This document shows, piece after piece, positions 44,358 to 53,601 of a stretch of DNA of 64,000 bases. Positions within the stretch are counted from its first letter, which is position 1. Every line of letters begins with the position of its first letter. The translations under genes and the position numbers were made by a program. Source of the DNA: G963666895 sp963666895 (GTDB taxonomy: Bacteria > Desulfobacterota > Desulfovibrionia > Desulfovibrionales > Desulfovibrionaceae); assembly GCA_963666895.2 (NCBI GenBank), contig CAXXNS010000016.1, positions 62,001 to 126,000 on the forward strand. The letters run 5' to 3'. Below the pieces are notes generated by a model. That model was not told the DNA's origin and did not search any database. It saw only the letters and a list, made by a program, of their open reading frames with translations.

Positions 44358-46793
44358 TTGAAACGCCGGCTGCTCAACGCCCTCACGCCCCTCGTGGCGC
44401 TGGCCTGCCTCATGGCGGGACAGCCCTGGCTGTTGTTCGGCCAGGAGGGGCACCTGTTCGTCGAGGAGCGGTACTCCACGGCCCAGGACCTGTCCCCGGG
44501 CCCGGCCTTCAGCGAGGCCGCCCACCACACCGAGGACCAGGCCGTGGCGCCCGGCGACGGCGAGAAGTGGACCTTCACCGCGGACCGGGTCATCGCCCAG
44601 CACGACTCCGAGTACATGGAGGCCCTGGGCGAGGCCACGTTCAAGAAGGGAGCCAACGTGCTCCGGGCGGACATGGCCCGCTACTACCAGTCCACGGGCT
44701 GGATCCTGCTCAAGGGCAACGTGCGCGCCCTGTGGGAGGGCGACTTCCTGGAGGCGGACGAGGCCGAGTTCGACCTGCGCACCAAGACCGGCTGGCTCAA
44801 GAACGGCAAGGTCTTCGTGGCCAAGCCCCACCTCTATTTCGAGTCCGAGTACATCCGCAAGTACGCGGCCGAGTCCTACGAGTTCAAGAACGCCAAGGTC
44901 ACGGCCTGCTCCGGCGAGAAGCCCGACTGGTCGTTCACGGCCGAGGAAGGCGACATCACCATCGACGGCTACGCCCGGCTCTGGCACACGGCCTTCAACA
45001 TCCGCGACGTTCCAGTGGCCTACCTGCCCTACATCCAGGTGCCGGCCAGCGGCGAACGTAAATCCGGCTTCCTCTTCCCCGAGCTGGCCTCCTCGGACCG
45101 CTTCGGCCTGCAGGTCAACCTGCCCTACTACTGGGTCATCAACGAGGAGATGGACGCCACCTTCTACCAGAACTACATGAGCAAGCGCGGCTACATGCAG
45201 GGGTTGGAGCTGCGCCTGGCCCTGGACGCCCACACCAAGGGCCTGGTCCGCTTCGACTGGCTCCAGGACAGCAAGGTCTACGCCAAGGCCGGAGACGAGG
45301 ACAGCCTGGTCGACGACGACGGCATGCTGCGGCCCAACGAGCAGCGCTGGTGGTTCCGGAGCAAGTTCGACGGCTACCTGGGCACCCCGGCCTGGCGCTT
45401 CATGGCCGACGTGGACCTGGTCTCGGACCAGGACTACCTCAAGGAGTTCAGCCGGGGCTACAACAGCTACCAGGCCTCCCGGGACGAATTCCTCGAAGAG
45501 TTCGGCCGCGACCTCGACCCGGCAGACGACCTGGAACGCGAGTCCACCCTGCTGGTGGCCCGCGACTTCGAGGACGTGGGCGTGGCCGCCAAGGTGGCCT
45601 ACACCCAGAACCTGGCCTACTTCAACGGCAACGGCGACGAGTCCAGGAACCCCACGGTCCAGAAATTTCCCGAGCTGTCCGCCTACGTGTTCAAGGACGC
45701 GGTGGGCGACTCGCCTCTTGAGTTCGAGATCGACTCCAGCCTGACCTATTTCTCCCGCGAGTTCGGAGAGACCGGCGGCCGCTTCACCCTGTCGCCCTCC
45801 TTCTCCCTGCCGATGTCCACGCCCTGGCTGACGGTCATCCCCAGCGTGGGGGCCACCGAGATCTTCTACATCGGCACGGACGCCGAGGCCGTGGGCAACC
45901 GGACCATCTACACCGGCGAGTACGAGGACGGCAACAGCACGGACGACGGCTTCGCCCACACCTTCACCCCGGAGGCCAAGGTCAGCGTGTTCTCCGAGGT
46001 CTACCGCACCTTTTCCTACGCCCCCAGCGGGGCCCTGGCCCTGACCGAGGAGAACGTGGGCAACTCCGAGGTCACCGGGCTCAAGCACTCCATCATCCCC
46101 AGGGCGGACTACGTGTACGAGCCGCACCTGACCGGGCTCTCGGACCACCCCTACTACGACCGCCTGGACCGCTCCCTGGGCGTGAACAAGGTCACCTACT
46201 CCCTGACCAACGTGCTGGACCGCAAGCTGGAGACCGTCACCCTGCTGGCCGACAACGGCGAGGTGGCCCCGGCCCTGACCTCCAGCTACCAGGACTTCCT
46301 GCGCTTCCGCCTGGAGCAGAGCTTCGACTTCAACGAGGCCGACCGCACCGACGAAACGGACCGCTATCCCAAGCAGCCCTTCTCCGACCTGACCGCGCAG
46401 ATCATCCTGACCCCCACCCTGGGGCTGTCCATCGAGTCCAAGACCGACTTCTCGTTCTACGGCGGCAGCATCACCGCCCACGAGAGCATGGTCCGCTACG
46501 AGTACCCCGAGGTGGGCGACGCCTTCGTGGGCTTCGACTACCAGACCGAGATCGACGAGTACGCCCGCAATCTGGACGAGGACCTGTCCATGCTCCGCCT
46601 GGGCGGGCACTACTACCTGACCCCCAACCTGCTCCTGGGTCTCAACTACCGGGTCAACCTGCTCAACGGCCGGGACGTGGAAAAAACCATCAGCCTGGAC
46701 TGGGACAACGAGTGCTGGTCCGTGGGGCTGGAGTACTCCCGCACCTCGGGCGACGACCGCTTCGGCCTGACCTTCAAAATTCTCGACTTCTGA
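44358..46793 (+). CDS. lptD: LPS-assembly protein LptD
   Basis: LptD is the outer-membrane barrel that inserts lipopolysaccharide in the outer leaflet. The 811-residue protein has a signal peptide (residues 1-28). An OstA jellyroll domain follows (about 70-220, with ITADRV-like FTADRVIAQHD and LKGNVRALWEGDFLEADEAEFDL). The long C-terminal barrel is rich in alternating aromatic strands (VPVAYLPYIQVPASGERKSGF begins the LptD core). Start is TTG at 44358 with AGGGG before it. It has fewer cysteines than the E. coli protein, so the paired-disulfide maturation known there cannot be assumed. Confidence 0.9.
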   Translation: MKRRLLNALTPLVALACLMAGQPWLLFGQEGHLFVEERYSTAQDLSPGPAFSEAAHHTEDQAVAPGDGEKWTFTADRVIAQHDSEYMEALGEATFKKGANVLRADMARYYQSTGWILLKGNVRALWEGDFLEADEAEFDLRTKTGWLKNGKVFVAKPHLYFESEYIRKYAAESYEFKNAKVTACSGEKPDWSFTAEEGDITIDGYARLWHTAFNIRDVPVAYLPYIQVPASGERKSGFLFPELASSDRFGLQVNLPYYWVINEEMDATFYQNYMSKRGYMQGLELRLALDAHTKGLVRFDWLQDSKVYAKAGDEDSLVDDDGMLRPNEQRWWFRSKFDGYLGTPAWRFMADVDLVSDQDYLKEFSRGYNSYQASRDEFLEEFGRDLDPADDLERESTLLVARDFEDVGVAAKVAYTQNLAYFNGNGDESRNPTVQKFPELSAYVFKDAVGDSPLEFEIDSSLTYFSREFGETGGRFTLSPSFSLPMSTPWLTVIPSVGATEIFYIGTDAEAVGNRTIYTGEYEDGNSTDDGFAHTFTPEAKVSVFSEVYRTFSYAPSGALALTEENVGNSEVTGLKHSIIPRADYVYEPHLTGLSDHPYYDRLDRSLGVNKVTYSLTNVLDRKLETVTLLADNGEVAPALTSSYQDFLRFRLEQSFDFNEADRTDETDRYPKQPFSDLTAQIILTPTLGLSIESKTDFSFYGGSITAHESMVRYEYPEVGDAFVGFDYQTEIDEYARNLDEDLSMLRLGGHYYLTPNLLLGLNYRVNLLNGRDVEKTISLDWDNECWSVGLEYSRTSGDDRFGLTFKILDF

Positions 46794-46804
46794 CCCCCAG
46801 GCGC

Positions 46805-48610
46805 ATGACCCAGGACACCATCCGCCCCATCCGAGTCCTGCCCGCCGCGCTCAAGAACCAGATCGCGGCCGGCGAGGTGGTGGAGCGTCCGGCCAGCGTG
46901 CTCAAGGAGCTGGTGGAGAACAGCCTGGACGCCGGAGCGACCCGGATCGAGGTCCGGGTGGACGAGGGCGGCCGCCGCCTGGTCCGGGTGCAGGACGACG
47001 GCCACGGCGTCCCGGCCAAGGATCTGGAACTGGCCGTCACCCGCCACGCCACCAGCAAGATCGGCGAGCTGGCCGACCTGGCCCGCATCGCCACCTTCGG
47101 ATTCCGGGGCGAGGCCCTGCCGTCCATGGCCTCGGTCAGCCGGTTGCGCATGACCTCCAAGGCCGTTGGACAGGACGAGGCCGCCTTCATCGAGGTGGCG
47201 GACGGCCTTGTGCAGGACCAGGGCCCGGCCGCCCTGGCCAGGGGCACGGTGGTCGAGGTCCGCGACCTGTTCTCGGCCACGCCCGCCCGGCTCAAGTTCC
47301 TCAAGACCACGGCCACCGAGGCCCGGCGCTGCCAGGACGCGCTCATGCGCATCAGCCTGGCCCACCCCGAGGCGGCCTTCACCTACGTGCAGGACGGCCG
47401 CGAGGTCTTTCGCCTGCCCCAGGACCAGCCCCTGGCCGCCCGGCTGGCGTCCTTCTGGCCAGGCGACATCTGCCAGGGCCTGATCGAATTTTCGCGCTCC
47501 TCGAACGACCTGTCCGTGCGCGGGCTGGCCGGGTCGCCGTCCACGGCCCAGGCCCGGTCCGGCCGCATCCTGACCTACGTGCTGGGCCGCCCGGTGCAGG
47601 ACAAGCTGCTGGCCGCGGCCGTGCGCCAGGCCTACCGGGGCCGGCTGACCTCCCGCGAGCACCCCCAGGTGGTCCTGTTCCTGGACTGCCCCCTGGAGAG
47701 CGTGGACGTGAACGTGCATCCGGCCAAGCTGGAGGTGCGCTTCGCGGACGAGTCCAAGGTCTTCGGCGCGGTACGCCAGGCCCTGGTTTCGGCCCTGTCC
47801 CGGGACGCGGCCGTGCCCGATCCAGTACACCAGGACCTGCACGCCACTCCGCACCGGCCCGCGTTCCAGGTCCAGGAAAGATTCCAAGCCCAGGAAAGAT
47901 TCCAGGCCCAGGAAAAGTTCCCGGGCTATAGGGAATTCCAGGCCGAATACGGGGGCGCGCGCGAGGCGGACCTGCCCCTGCTGCCTCCGACCCACGAAAT
48001 TTCGAGCCCCATCCCGGACCTCATTCCGGAACAAGCTCCGACCCCGGGCAGGCTGCCGGGCGGAGCCCTGTACCTGGGCCAGGTGGACGACACCTACCTG
48101 GTCCTGGACCTGCACGGCGCCCTGGTGGTGGTGGACCAGCACGCGGCCCACGAACGGGTGCTGTTCGAGGCCAACAAGCGCGGCTCGTCCGGCCAGTCCC
48201 GGCCCTTGGCCCTGCCCCTGGAGATGGGTCTGCACCCCAGCCAGGCCGAAACCCTGCGCGAATTCTGGGACGGCCTGACCGCCATGGGCTTCGGCCTGGA
48301 GACGCCCGCGCCCGACCGGGTGGCCGTGACGGCCGTGCCTCCGGCCCTGGACGCGGGCCGCGCCAAGGCGTATCTCCTGGAGGCGCTGTCCGGCCGCCGG
48401 GAGAGCGACCCCCAGGGGCTGGACGACCTGTACGCCCTCATGGCATGCCACAGCGCCATACGGGCCGGGCAGCGGCTGGCCCGGGACGAAGCCCTGGCCC
48501 TGCTGGCCGAATGGCTGGCCTGCGAGGACAAGGACCACTGCCCACACGGCCGCCCCGTGGCCGTGCGTCTGACCGCGGCCCATCTGGAGAAACTCTTCAA
48601 ACGCACCTGA
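46805..48610 (+). CDS. mutL: DNA mismatch repair protein MutL
   Basis: MutL couples mismatch recognition to strand removal. The 601-residue protein has the GHKL ATPase motifs: IAAGEVVERPASVLKELVEN, DDGHGVP, TSKI, and FGFRGEALPS. The C-terminal dimer domain has VDQHAAHERVLFE, then CHSAIRAGQ and CPHGRP. The linker near residues 355-380 holds three near-perfect 18-base repeats coding for ERFQAQ-like units, discussed in the findings. The ATG at 46805 is 11 bases after lptD; alr begins 11 bases later. Confidence 0.95.
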   Translation: MTQDTIRPIRVLPAALKNQIAAGEVVERPASVLKELVENSLDAGATRIEVRVDEGGRRLVRVQDDGHGVPAKDLELAVTRHATSKIGELADLARIATFGFRGEALPSMASVSRLRMTSKAVGQDEAAFIEVADGLVQDQGPAALARGTVVEVRDLFSATPARLKFLKTTATEARRCQDALMRISLAHPEAAFTYVQDGREVFRLPQDQPLAARLASFWPGDICQGLIEFSRSSNDLSVRGLAGSPSTAQARSGRILTYVLGRPVQDKLLAAAVRQAYRGRLTSREHPQVVLFLDCPLESVDVNVHPAKLEVRFADESKVFGAVRQALVSALSRDAAVPDPVHQDLHATPHRPAFQVQERFQAQERFQAQEKFPGYREFQAEYGGAREADLPLLPPTHEISSPIPDLIPEQAPTPGRLPGGALYLGQVDDTYLVLDLHGALVVVDQHAAHERVLFEANKRGSSGQSRPLALPLEMGLHPSQAETLREFWDGLTAMGFGLETPAPDRVAVTAVPPALDAGRAKAYLLEALSGRRESDPQGLDDLYALMACHSAIRAGQRLARDEALALLAEWLACEDKDHCPHGRPVAVRLTAAHLEKLFKRT

Positions 48611-48621
48611 CACCTTCGGCC

Positions 48622-49752
48622 ATGACCATCGACTACAACAAGATCCGCGTCCGCGTCCGGCTGGACGACCTGGCGCACAACTACCAACTGCTGAACAAAG
48701 CCTCGGGCAACGCCTGGCCCGTGGTCAAGTCCGACGCCTACGGACACGGCCTCATCGAGGTCTCCCGCCGCCTGGCCACCGAGGGTGCGGACACCTTTTG
48801 CGTGGGCACTGCCGGGGAAGGGGCCAAGCTGCGGACCTCGGGCGCGCTGAACAAGAACGAACGCATCCTCTGCCTGCTCGGGGCCATGGACTCGGCCGAC
48901 GCGGCCCTGCTCCTGGAGCACGACCTGATCCCCTTTGTGCCCGGCCCGGAAAACCTGGGCATGCTGGCCCAGGCCGCGTCCGGCACGGGCAAGCGGCTCC
49001 GGATCGCCCTGAAATTCGACACCGGCATGGCCCGGCTGGGCTTCCGTCCCAAGGACGTCCCGGTCCTGGCCAAACAGCTCAGAGCCTGCCCGGAACTGAT
49101 CCCGGCCATGGCCTCCTCGCACCTGGCCTGCGCCGACAACCCGGACAAGGCGGACACCGTGGCCGCCCAGATGGCCGAGTTCCAGCAGACCCTGGATTTC
49201 CTGGCCGCCGAAAATTTCGAGGTGGAGGCCACCCTGGCCAACTCGGCCGGAATCCTGGGCCACCAGGGCACCCACCACCACGCCCAGCGCGCGGGCATCG
49301 CCATGTACGGGGTCAATCCCCTGGAAGGCACGGCCTGGGCCCACCTGGGCCAGGGGCTGCGCCCGGCCATGGACGTGGACACGCCCGTGATCCAGGTCCA
49401 CGACCTGGCCAGGGGCCGGTCCATCAGCTACGGCCACACCTACACCGCGGACAAGGACATGCGCGTGGCCATCGTGGCCGCGGGCTATGCGGACGGCTAT
49501 TCCCGCTCCCTGTCCGGCCGGGGCCGCATGGGCCTCGCGGACCGGCGGGTCCCCATCCTGGGCCGGGTGTGCATGCAGATGACGGCCGTGGACGTGACCG
49601 GCCTGGACGTGAAACCCGGGGACCGCGCCCTGCTGCTGGGCGGCCAGGGACCGGGCTCGGTGTCCCCCGGCGAGCTGGCCGAGTGGTGGGGAACCATCGC
49701 CTACGAACCGTTCTGCCTGCTGGGCATGAACCCCCGGGAATACGTAAAATAG
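48622..49752 (+). CDS. alr: Alanine racemase
   Basis: Alr makes D-alanine for peptidoglycan using PLP. The 376-residue protein has the cofactor lysine K36 in AWPVVKSDAYGHG and the second catalytic tyrosine region SYGHTYTAD. The core segments FDTGMARLGF and GRVCMQMTAVDV are also present. The open frame continues upstream within mutL, but homology starts at this ATG. The next gene follows nine bases later. Confidence 0.95.
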   Translation: MTIDYNKIRVRVRLDDLAHNYQLLNKASGNAWPVVKSDAYGHGLIEVSRRLATEGADTFCVGTAGEGAKLRTSGALNKNERILCLLGAMDSADAALLLEHDLIPFVPGPENLGMLAQAASGTGKRLRIALKFDTGMARLGFRPKDVPVLAKQLRACPELIPAMASSHLACADNPDKADTVAAQMAEFQQTLDFLAAENFEVEATLANSAGILGHQGTHHHAQRAGIAMYGVNPLEGTAWAHLGQGLRPAMDVDTPVIQVHDLARGRSISYGHTYTADKDMRVAIVAAGYADGYSRSLSGRGRMGLADRRVPILGRVCMQMTAVDVTGLDVKPGDRALLLGGQGPGSVSPGELAEWWGTIAYEPFCLLGMNPREYVK

Positions 49753-49761
49753 GAGTCAATG

Positions 49762-49968
49762 ATGAGCGAATGGAATTCCGTGGAAAGCTTTACTTTGGAA
49801 GCCCTGGCCGAGGACGGCGTGACCCCGGCCGACCTGAAGAAGCGCTGGGAAGAGGTGGCCGACGACATGGCCCTGATCCCGGAGCGCAACGTGCGCGTCA
49901 CCGAGCAGAACGGCATGGTCCGGGTGGAGGTCTCCCAGGAACTGCTGGACTGCATGCGCGGCTGCTGA
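49762..49968 (+). CDS. Small conserved hypothetical protein
   Basis: This 68-residue soluble protein begins MSEWNSVESFTLEALAEDGV. It contains a helix (ADLKKRWEEVADDM) and ends in QELLDCMRGC with two cysteines close to the C-terminus. I do not know its function. Two ATG codons overlap; 49762 has the better distance (six bases) from GGAG. It stands between alr and a small membrane protein whose GTG follows its stop by one base. Confidence 0.6.
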   Translation: MSEWNSVESFTLEALAEDGVTPADLKKRWEEVADDMALIPERNVRVTEQNGMVRVEVSQELLDCMRGC

Positions 49969-49969
49969 C

Positions 49970-50419
49970 GTGCCCACCGGGCTTCTCTGGTTCCATCCCG
50001 CGCTCCAGGCCCTGGCCACCCTGCTGGGCCTGTACGCGCTCCTGCTCGGGCTGATCCGGTTCCGAATCAACCATCTCCGGGCCAACCACCTGGGCGCCAA
50101 AGCCCGGTTCCCCTGGAAACGCCACGTCCTGCTCGGCCTGGTCACCCACCTAGCCTGGCTGGCCGGGCTGGTGGGCGGGCTGGCCATGACCGCCCTGTTC
50201 TGGGGCGGCCCCTTCGTCCTGGCCCTGCACTCCCGCCTGGCCCTGGCCCTGCTGGCCTGCGTGGCCGTGGGCCTGACCACGGGCCTGTACATGGACCACA
50301 ACAAGGCCAAACGCACCCTGCTCCCCCTGGTTCACGGCCTGGCCAACCTGGCCGGACTGGGCCTGGCCGTGGCCCTGGCCGTCACCGGAGCGGGCGTCAT
50401 CCGAAATTTCCTGCTCTGA
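49970..50419 (+). CDS. DUF4079-like four-helix membrane protein
   Basis: The 149-residue protein has four predicted spans (about 10-30, 50-75, 85-105 and 118-142) and several histidines in or near them (HPALQ, KRHVLLGLVTHL, LHSRLA, DHNKAK, LVHGL). This is the pattern of DUF4079/cytochrome b561-like proteins that bind heme. The GTG at 49970 follows the previous stop by a single base; no better start exists. Function is unknown, and the family match is from the histidine layout. Confidence 0.6.
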   Translation: MPTGLLWFHPALQALATLLGLYALLLGLIRFRINHLRANHLGAKARFPWKRHVLLGLVTHLAWLAGLVGGLAMTALFWGGPFVLALHSRLALALLACVAVGLTTGLYMDHNKAKRTLLPLVHGLANLAGLGLAVALAVTGAGVIRNFLL

Positions 50420-50457
50420 CCCCGGGTTGCCTTCTTCACCGGCCAAGCCGGAAAATA

Positions 50458-50479
50458 ATTGTTACGGACAGGTAACAAT
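50458..50479. promoter_or_regulatory. Perfect 22-base palindrome upstream of the phoR-like gene
   Basis: ATTGTTAC and GTAACAAT flank six bases (GGACAG). A TTGTTA -35 box within it and GATACT at 50483 (18-base spacing) could be the promoter, so a protein bound here would cover the -35. The 8-6-8 layout is like a CRP/FNR-family site, not the direct repeats of a classical Pho box. Confidence 0.55.
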
Positions 50480-50545
50480 CGTGATACTAACGCCGGGGGA
50501 CGGGATCGGCGGGCGTAGAAACCGGGCAACCAGAATAAATCCATT

Positions 50546-52345
50546 ATGTTGCGCACTTTCAGGATCAGACTGCTGATCTGGACCCTTGGACTGCTCCTGG
50601 CCGGGCTGGCCGTATCCTTTGTCCTTGTGGCCCGTAGCCTGGAAAAGCAGTACATGCTCGACGCCGAGGCGGCCAGCCTGCAGAAAATCGGCGCGGTGGA
50701 CTGGATGCTCCGCAACGGCCCCGATTTCGAGACCCCCCTGCAATTCGACGCCTGGTGCACGGAACTGGGCCAGCGCTTGGGCGTACGCATCTCCTACATC
50801 GCCGCGGGCCGCGTCCTGGCCGACTCCGGGGTGTCCGCGGACCGGCTCCAGACCATGGACGACCACTCGGGCCGCCCCGAAGTCCTGGCCGCCCTGGCCG
50901 GGGAAACGGGCATGGACCTGCGCACCAGCCACACCCTGGGCAGGAAGATGCTTTACGTGGCCCGCGAGGTGGAACCGTCGGACGGGCTGCCCGGCGGAGT
51001 GCTGCGTCTGGCCGTGCCCTTTTCCGAGCTGGCCGACAAGGCCGCCCACGCCCGGATCTATCTGTTCTGGGCCTTTGGCACGGCCCTGGCCGGATCCCTG
51101 CTGCTGGGCATCCTGCTGTCGCGCATGCTCATGCGCTCCATCGACGCCTTCACGGCCACGGCCCGGGCCATCGGCGCGGGCGACTATTCCCGCCGCATCA
51201 CCGAGTCGCCGGGCGGCGAGTTCGAGCCCCTGGCCGAGTCCATCAACGCCATGGCCAAGGAGATCGAGGGCCACGTGGCCGCGCTCACCGAGCAGCAGGG
51301 CCAGCTGCGCGCCATGTTCGAGGGCATGACCGAGGGCGTGCTGGTGCTGGACGCCGAAGGCCGCATCGTCAGCTGCAACCAGGCATGGCAGAACATGTTC
51401 CCGGCCGCCTCGGGCCCGGTGGGCCTGACCCCGCTGGAGGCCACGCGCCGCCTGGAGATCCAGGACCTGGTGGAGGCCCTGGTCCAGGACCCCTCCCTGG
51501 ACACGGCCCGGGCCTGCATGGAGCTGGAGGACCAGCGGGTGCTGAACATGAGCGGCGTGCCCTACCAGGACCAGCACCGGGAAACCAAGATCATCGTGGT
51601 CTTCCACGACGTGACAGAAGCCCGGCGCTCCGAGGAGTCCCTCAAGACCTTCGTGGCCAACGTCTCGCACCAGCTTCGGACCCCGCTGACCAGCATCCGG
51701 GGCTACGCCGAGACCCTGCGCGACAATCCGCCCCGGGAACGCCAGCAAGCCGGGCGCTTCCTGGACATCATCAGCCGCAACGCCCGGCACATGGACTCCA
51801 TCGTCTCCAGCATGCTGACCCTGGCCAAGTCCGAACGGGCCGGGACCGCGTCCGACCTCAAGCCCGTGTCCCTGCGCCGCGTGGTGGACGACGCCCTGGC
51901 CGACCTGGACCCCCTGGCCGCCAACCGCAACATCCTCCTGGACACGGAAACCATCCCGGACGTGCGGGTCATGGCTGAAAACGAAGGCCTGCTCCACGTG
52001 CTCCACAACCTGCTGCACAACGCACTCAAGCACGCGCCGGACAATTCCACGGTCACGGTGTCCGGACATGCCGAACACGGCGAGGCCGTGGTCTGCGTGA
52101 CCGACCAGGGGCCCGGCGTGCCCCCGGAGCACGCCCAGCGGGTGTTCGAACCCTTCTACCGGGTGGACCCCAACCCCATCGACGACCAGGGCGGCGCGGG
52201 CCTGGGCCTGGCCATCTGCCAGCGCATCATGCGCAGCCTGGAAGGGGACATCTGGCTGGAGCGGCCCGAATTCGGCGGCCGTGGCTCGACCTTCTGCTTC
52301 CGGCTCAAGATCGCTGAAAAACCTCAAGCCGAACAACGAAGCTAG
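50546..52345 (+). CDS. phoR: PhoR-like sensor histidine kinase
   Basis: The 599-residue membrane kinase has spans near residues 8-28 and 172-193 around a periplasmic domain. A HAMP domain (about 194-247) and a PAS domain (about 255-360) follow. The phosphoacceptor helix reads NVSHQLRTPLTSIRG with H375, and the ATPase part has NLLHNALKHAP, DQGPGVP and GAGLGLAI. The HQLRTP variant replaces the usual HELRTP. It is followed two bases later by a Pit transporter and its DUF47 partner, which points to phosphate sensing. No response regulator gene adjoins it. The regulator partner must be elsewhere. Confidence 0.8.
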   Translation: MLRTFRIRLLIWTLGLLLAGLAVSFVLVARSLEKQYMLDAEAASLQKIGAVDWMLRNGPDFETPLQFDAWCTELGQRLGVRISYIAAGRVLADSGVSADRLQTMDDHSGRPEVLAALAGETGMDLRTSHTLGRKMLYVAREVEPSDGLPGGVLRLAVPFSELADKAAHARIYLFWAFGTALAGSLLLGILLSRMLMRSIDAFTATARAIGAGDYSRRITESPGGEFEPLAESINAMAKEIEGHVAALTEQQGQLRAMFEGMTEGVLVLDAEGRIVSCNQAWQNMFPAASGPVGLTPLEATRRLEIQDLVEALVQDPSLDTARACMELEDQRVLNMSGVPYQDQHRETKIIVVFHDVTEARRSEESLKTFVANVSHQLRTPLTSIRGYAETLRDNPPRERQQAGRFLDIISRNARHMDSIVSSMLTLAKSERAGTASDLKPVSLRRVVDDALADLDPLAANRNILLDTETIPDVRVMAENEGLLHVLHNLLHNALKHAPDNSTVTVSGHAEHGEAVVCVTDQGPGVPPEHAQRVFEPFYRVDPNPIDDQGGAGLGLAICQRIMRSLEGDIWLERPEFGGRGSTFCFRLKIAEKPQAEQRS

Positions 52346-52347
52346 GC

Positions 52348-53583
52348 ATGGATATCTACGACGTCTTCTTCTACCTGGCCATCGGAGCGGGCTTTCTCAA
52401 GGCCTTCAACCTGGGGGCCAACGACGTGGCCAACTCCATGGCCTCGGCCGTGGGCGCCAGCGCCATCACGGTTCGCCAGGCCGTGCTTATCGCCGGGGTG
52501 CTCAACTTCGTGGGCGCGGTTTTCCTGGGCTCACAGGTCACGGCCACCATCAGCAAGGGGATCATCAACGCCTCGGCCATCGGCGATCCCAAGCTGATCA
52601 TGATCGGCATGTTCGCCTCCCTGCTGGCCGCGGCCCTGTGGGTGCTGGTGGCCACCCTGACCGCCCTGCCCGTGTCCTCCACCCACTCCATCGTCGGGGC
52701 CATCATGGGCTTCGGCCTGGCGGCCGGGGGCTTCTCCATGGTCAACTGGGCGGTCATCGGGGCCATCGTCCTGTCCTGGTTCATCTCCCCGTTCTTCTCG
52801 GCCACCATCGCCTACCTCATCTTCACCCACATCCGGCGATTCATCCTGTTCACAAAGCACTTCGTGGTCCAGGCCCGAAAATGGGCCCCGTTCTGGACGG
52901 CCCTGACCGTGGCCCTGGTCGGCCTGTCCTTCTTGTTCAAGACCCCGTTGGGCAAGGCCCTGCACCTGCCCTGGTACTCCACCCTGGCCCTGATCCTGGC
53001 CCTGGCCCTGCTCACCTGGCTGGCCGCCCGCGTGGCCCTGCAACGCATGGTGGTCAACCCGGAAGAGGGAGCCGAGGCCGTGGAGCGCGTGTTCCGCAAG
53101 CTCCAGGTGGGCACGTCCTGCTACGTGGCCCTGAGCCAGGGCGCCAACGACGTGGCCAACGCCATCGGCCCGGTGGCGGCCATCTACCTCATCGCCAAGC
53201 ACCAGGTCATGCCCGAACAGGCCCAGGTGCCCATGTTCATCCTGGTGCTCGGCGGCATAGGCATCGCCGTGGGCATCATGACCCTGGGCCACAAGGTCAT
53301 GAGCACGGTGGGCGAGAAGATCACCACCCTGACCAACACCCGCGGGTTCGCCGTGGACTTCAGCGCGGCCAGCACCGTGCTCCTGGCCTCCAAGATGGGG
53401 CTGCCCGTGTCCACCACCCACGCGGCCGTGGGCGGCGTGGTCGGCGTGGGCCTGGCCCGCGGCTTCGGGGCCGTGGACTTCCGGGTGCTGGGGAAAATCG
53501 TCATCTACTGGCTGCTCACGGTGCCCGCGGCCGCCTTGACCAGCATTCTGTTGTACGTGATTATAAAATTCATCTGTTGCTGA
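52348..53583 (+). CDS. pit: Inorganic phosphate transporter, Pit family
   Basis: Pit proteins import phosphate, usually as a metal-phosphate complex with protons or sodium. The 411-residue membrane protein has the two family repeats: LGANDVANSMASAVGA near residue 24 and QGANDVANAIGPVAA near residue 265. It shows about ten spans. SSTHSIVGA and STTHAAVGG are the paired conserved segments. It is placed between the kinase and DUF47 genes. Confidence 0.94.
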   Translation: MDIYDVFFYLAIGAGFLKAFNLGANDVANSMASAVGASAITVRQAVLIAGVLNFVGAVFLGSQVTATISKGIINASAIGDPKLIMIGMFASLLAAALWVLVATLTALPVSSTHSIVGAIMGFGLAAGGFSMVNWAVIGAIVLSWFISPFFSATIAYLIFTHIRRFILFTKHFVVQARKWAPFWTALTVALVGLSFLFKTPLGKALHLPWYSTLALILALALLTWLAARVALQRMVVNPEEGAEAVERVFRKLQVGTSCYVALSQGANDVANAIGPVAAIYLIAKHQVMPEQAQVPMFILVLGGIGIAVGIMTLGHKVMSTVGEKITTLTNTRGFAVDFSAASTVLLASKMGLPVSTTHAAVGGVVGVGLARGFGAVDFRVLGKIVIYWLLTVPAAALTSILLYVIIKFICC

Positions 53584-53601
53584 CCGCAATCAGGAGGGCA
53601 C

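Noticed and set aside
43218..46610. A 1130-codon open frame on the minus strand
   Set aside because: It is the complement of hldD and lptD, which have clear motifs; composition is that of a shadow frame.
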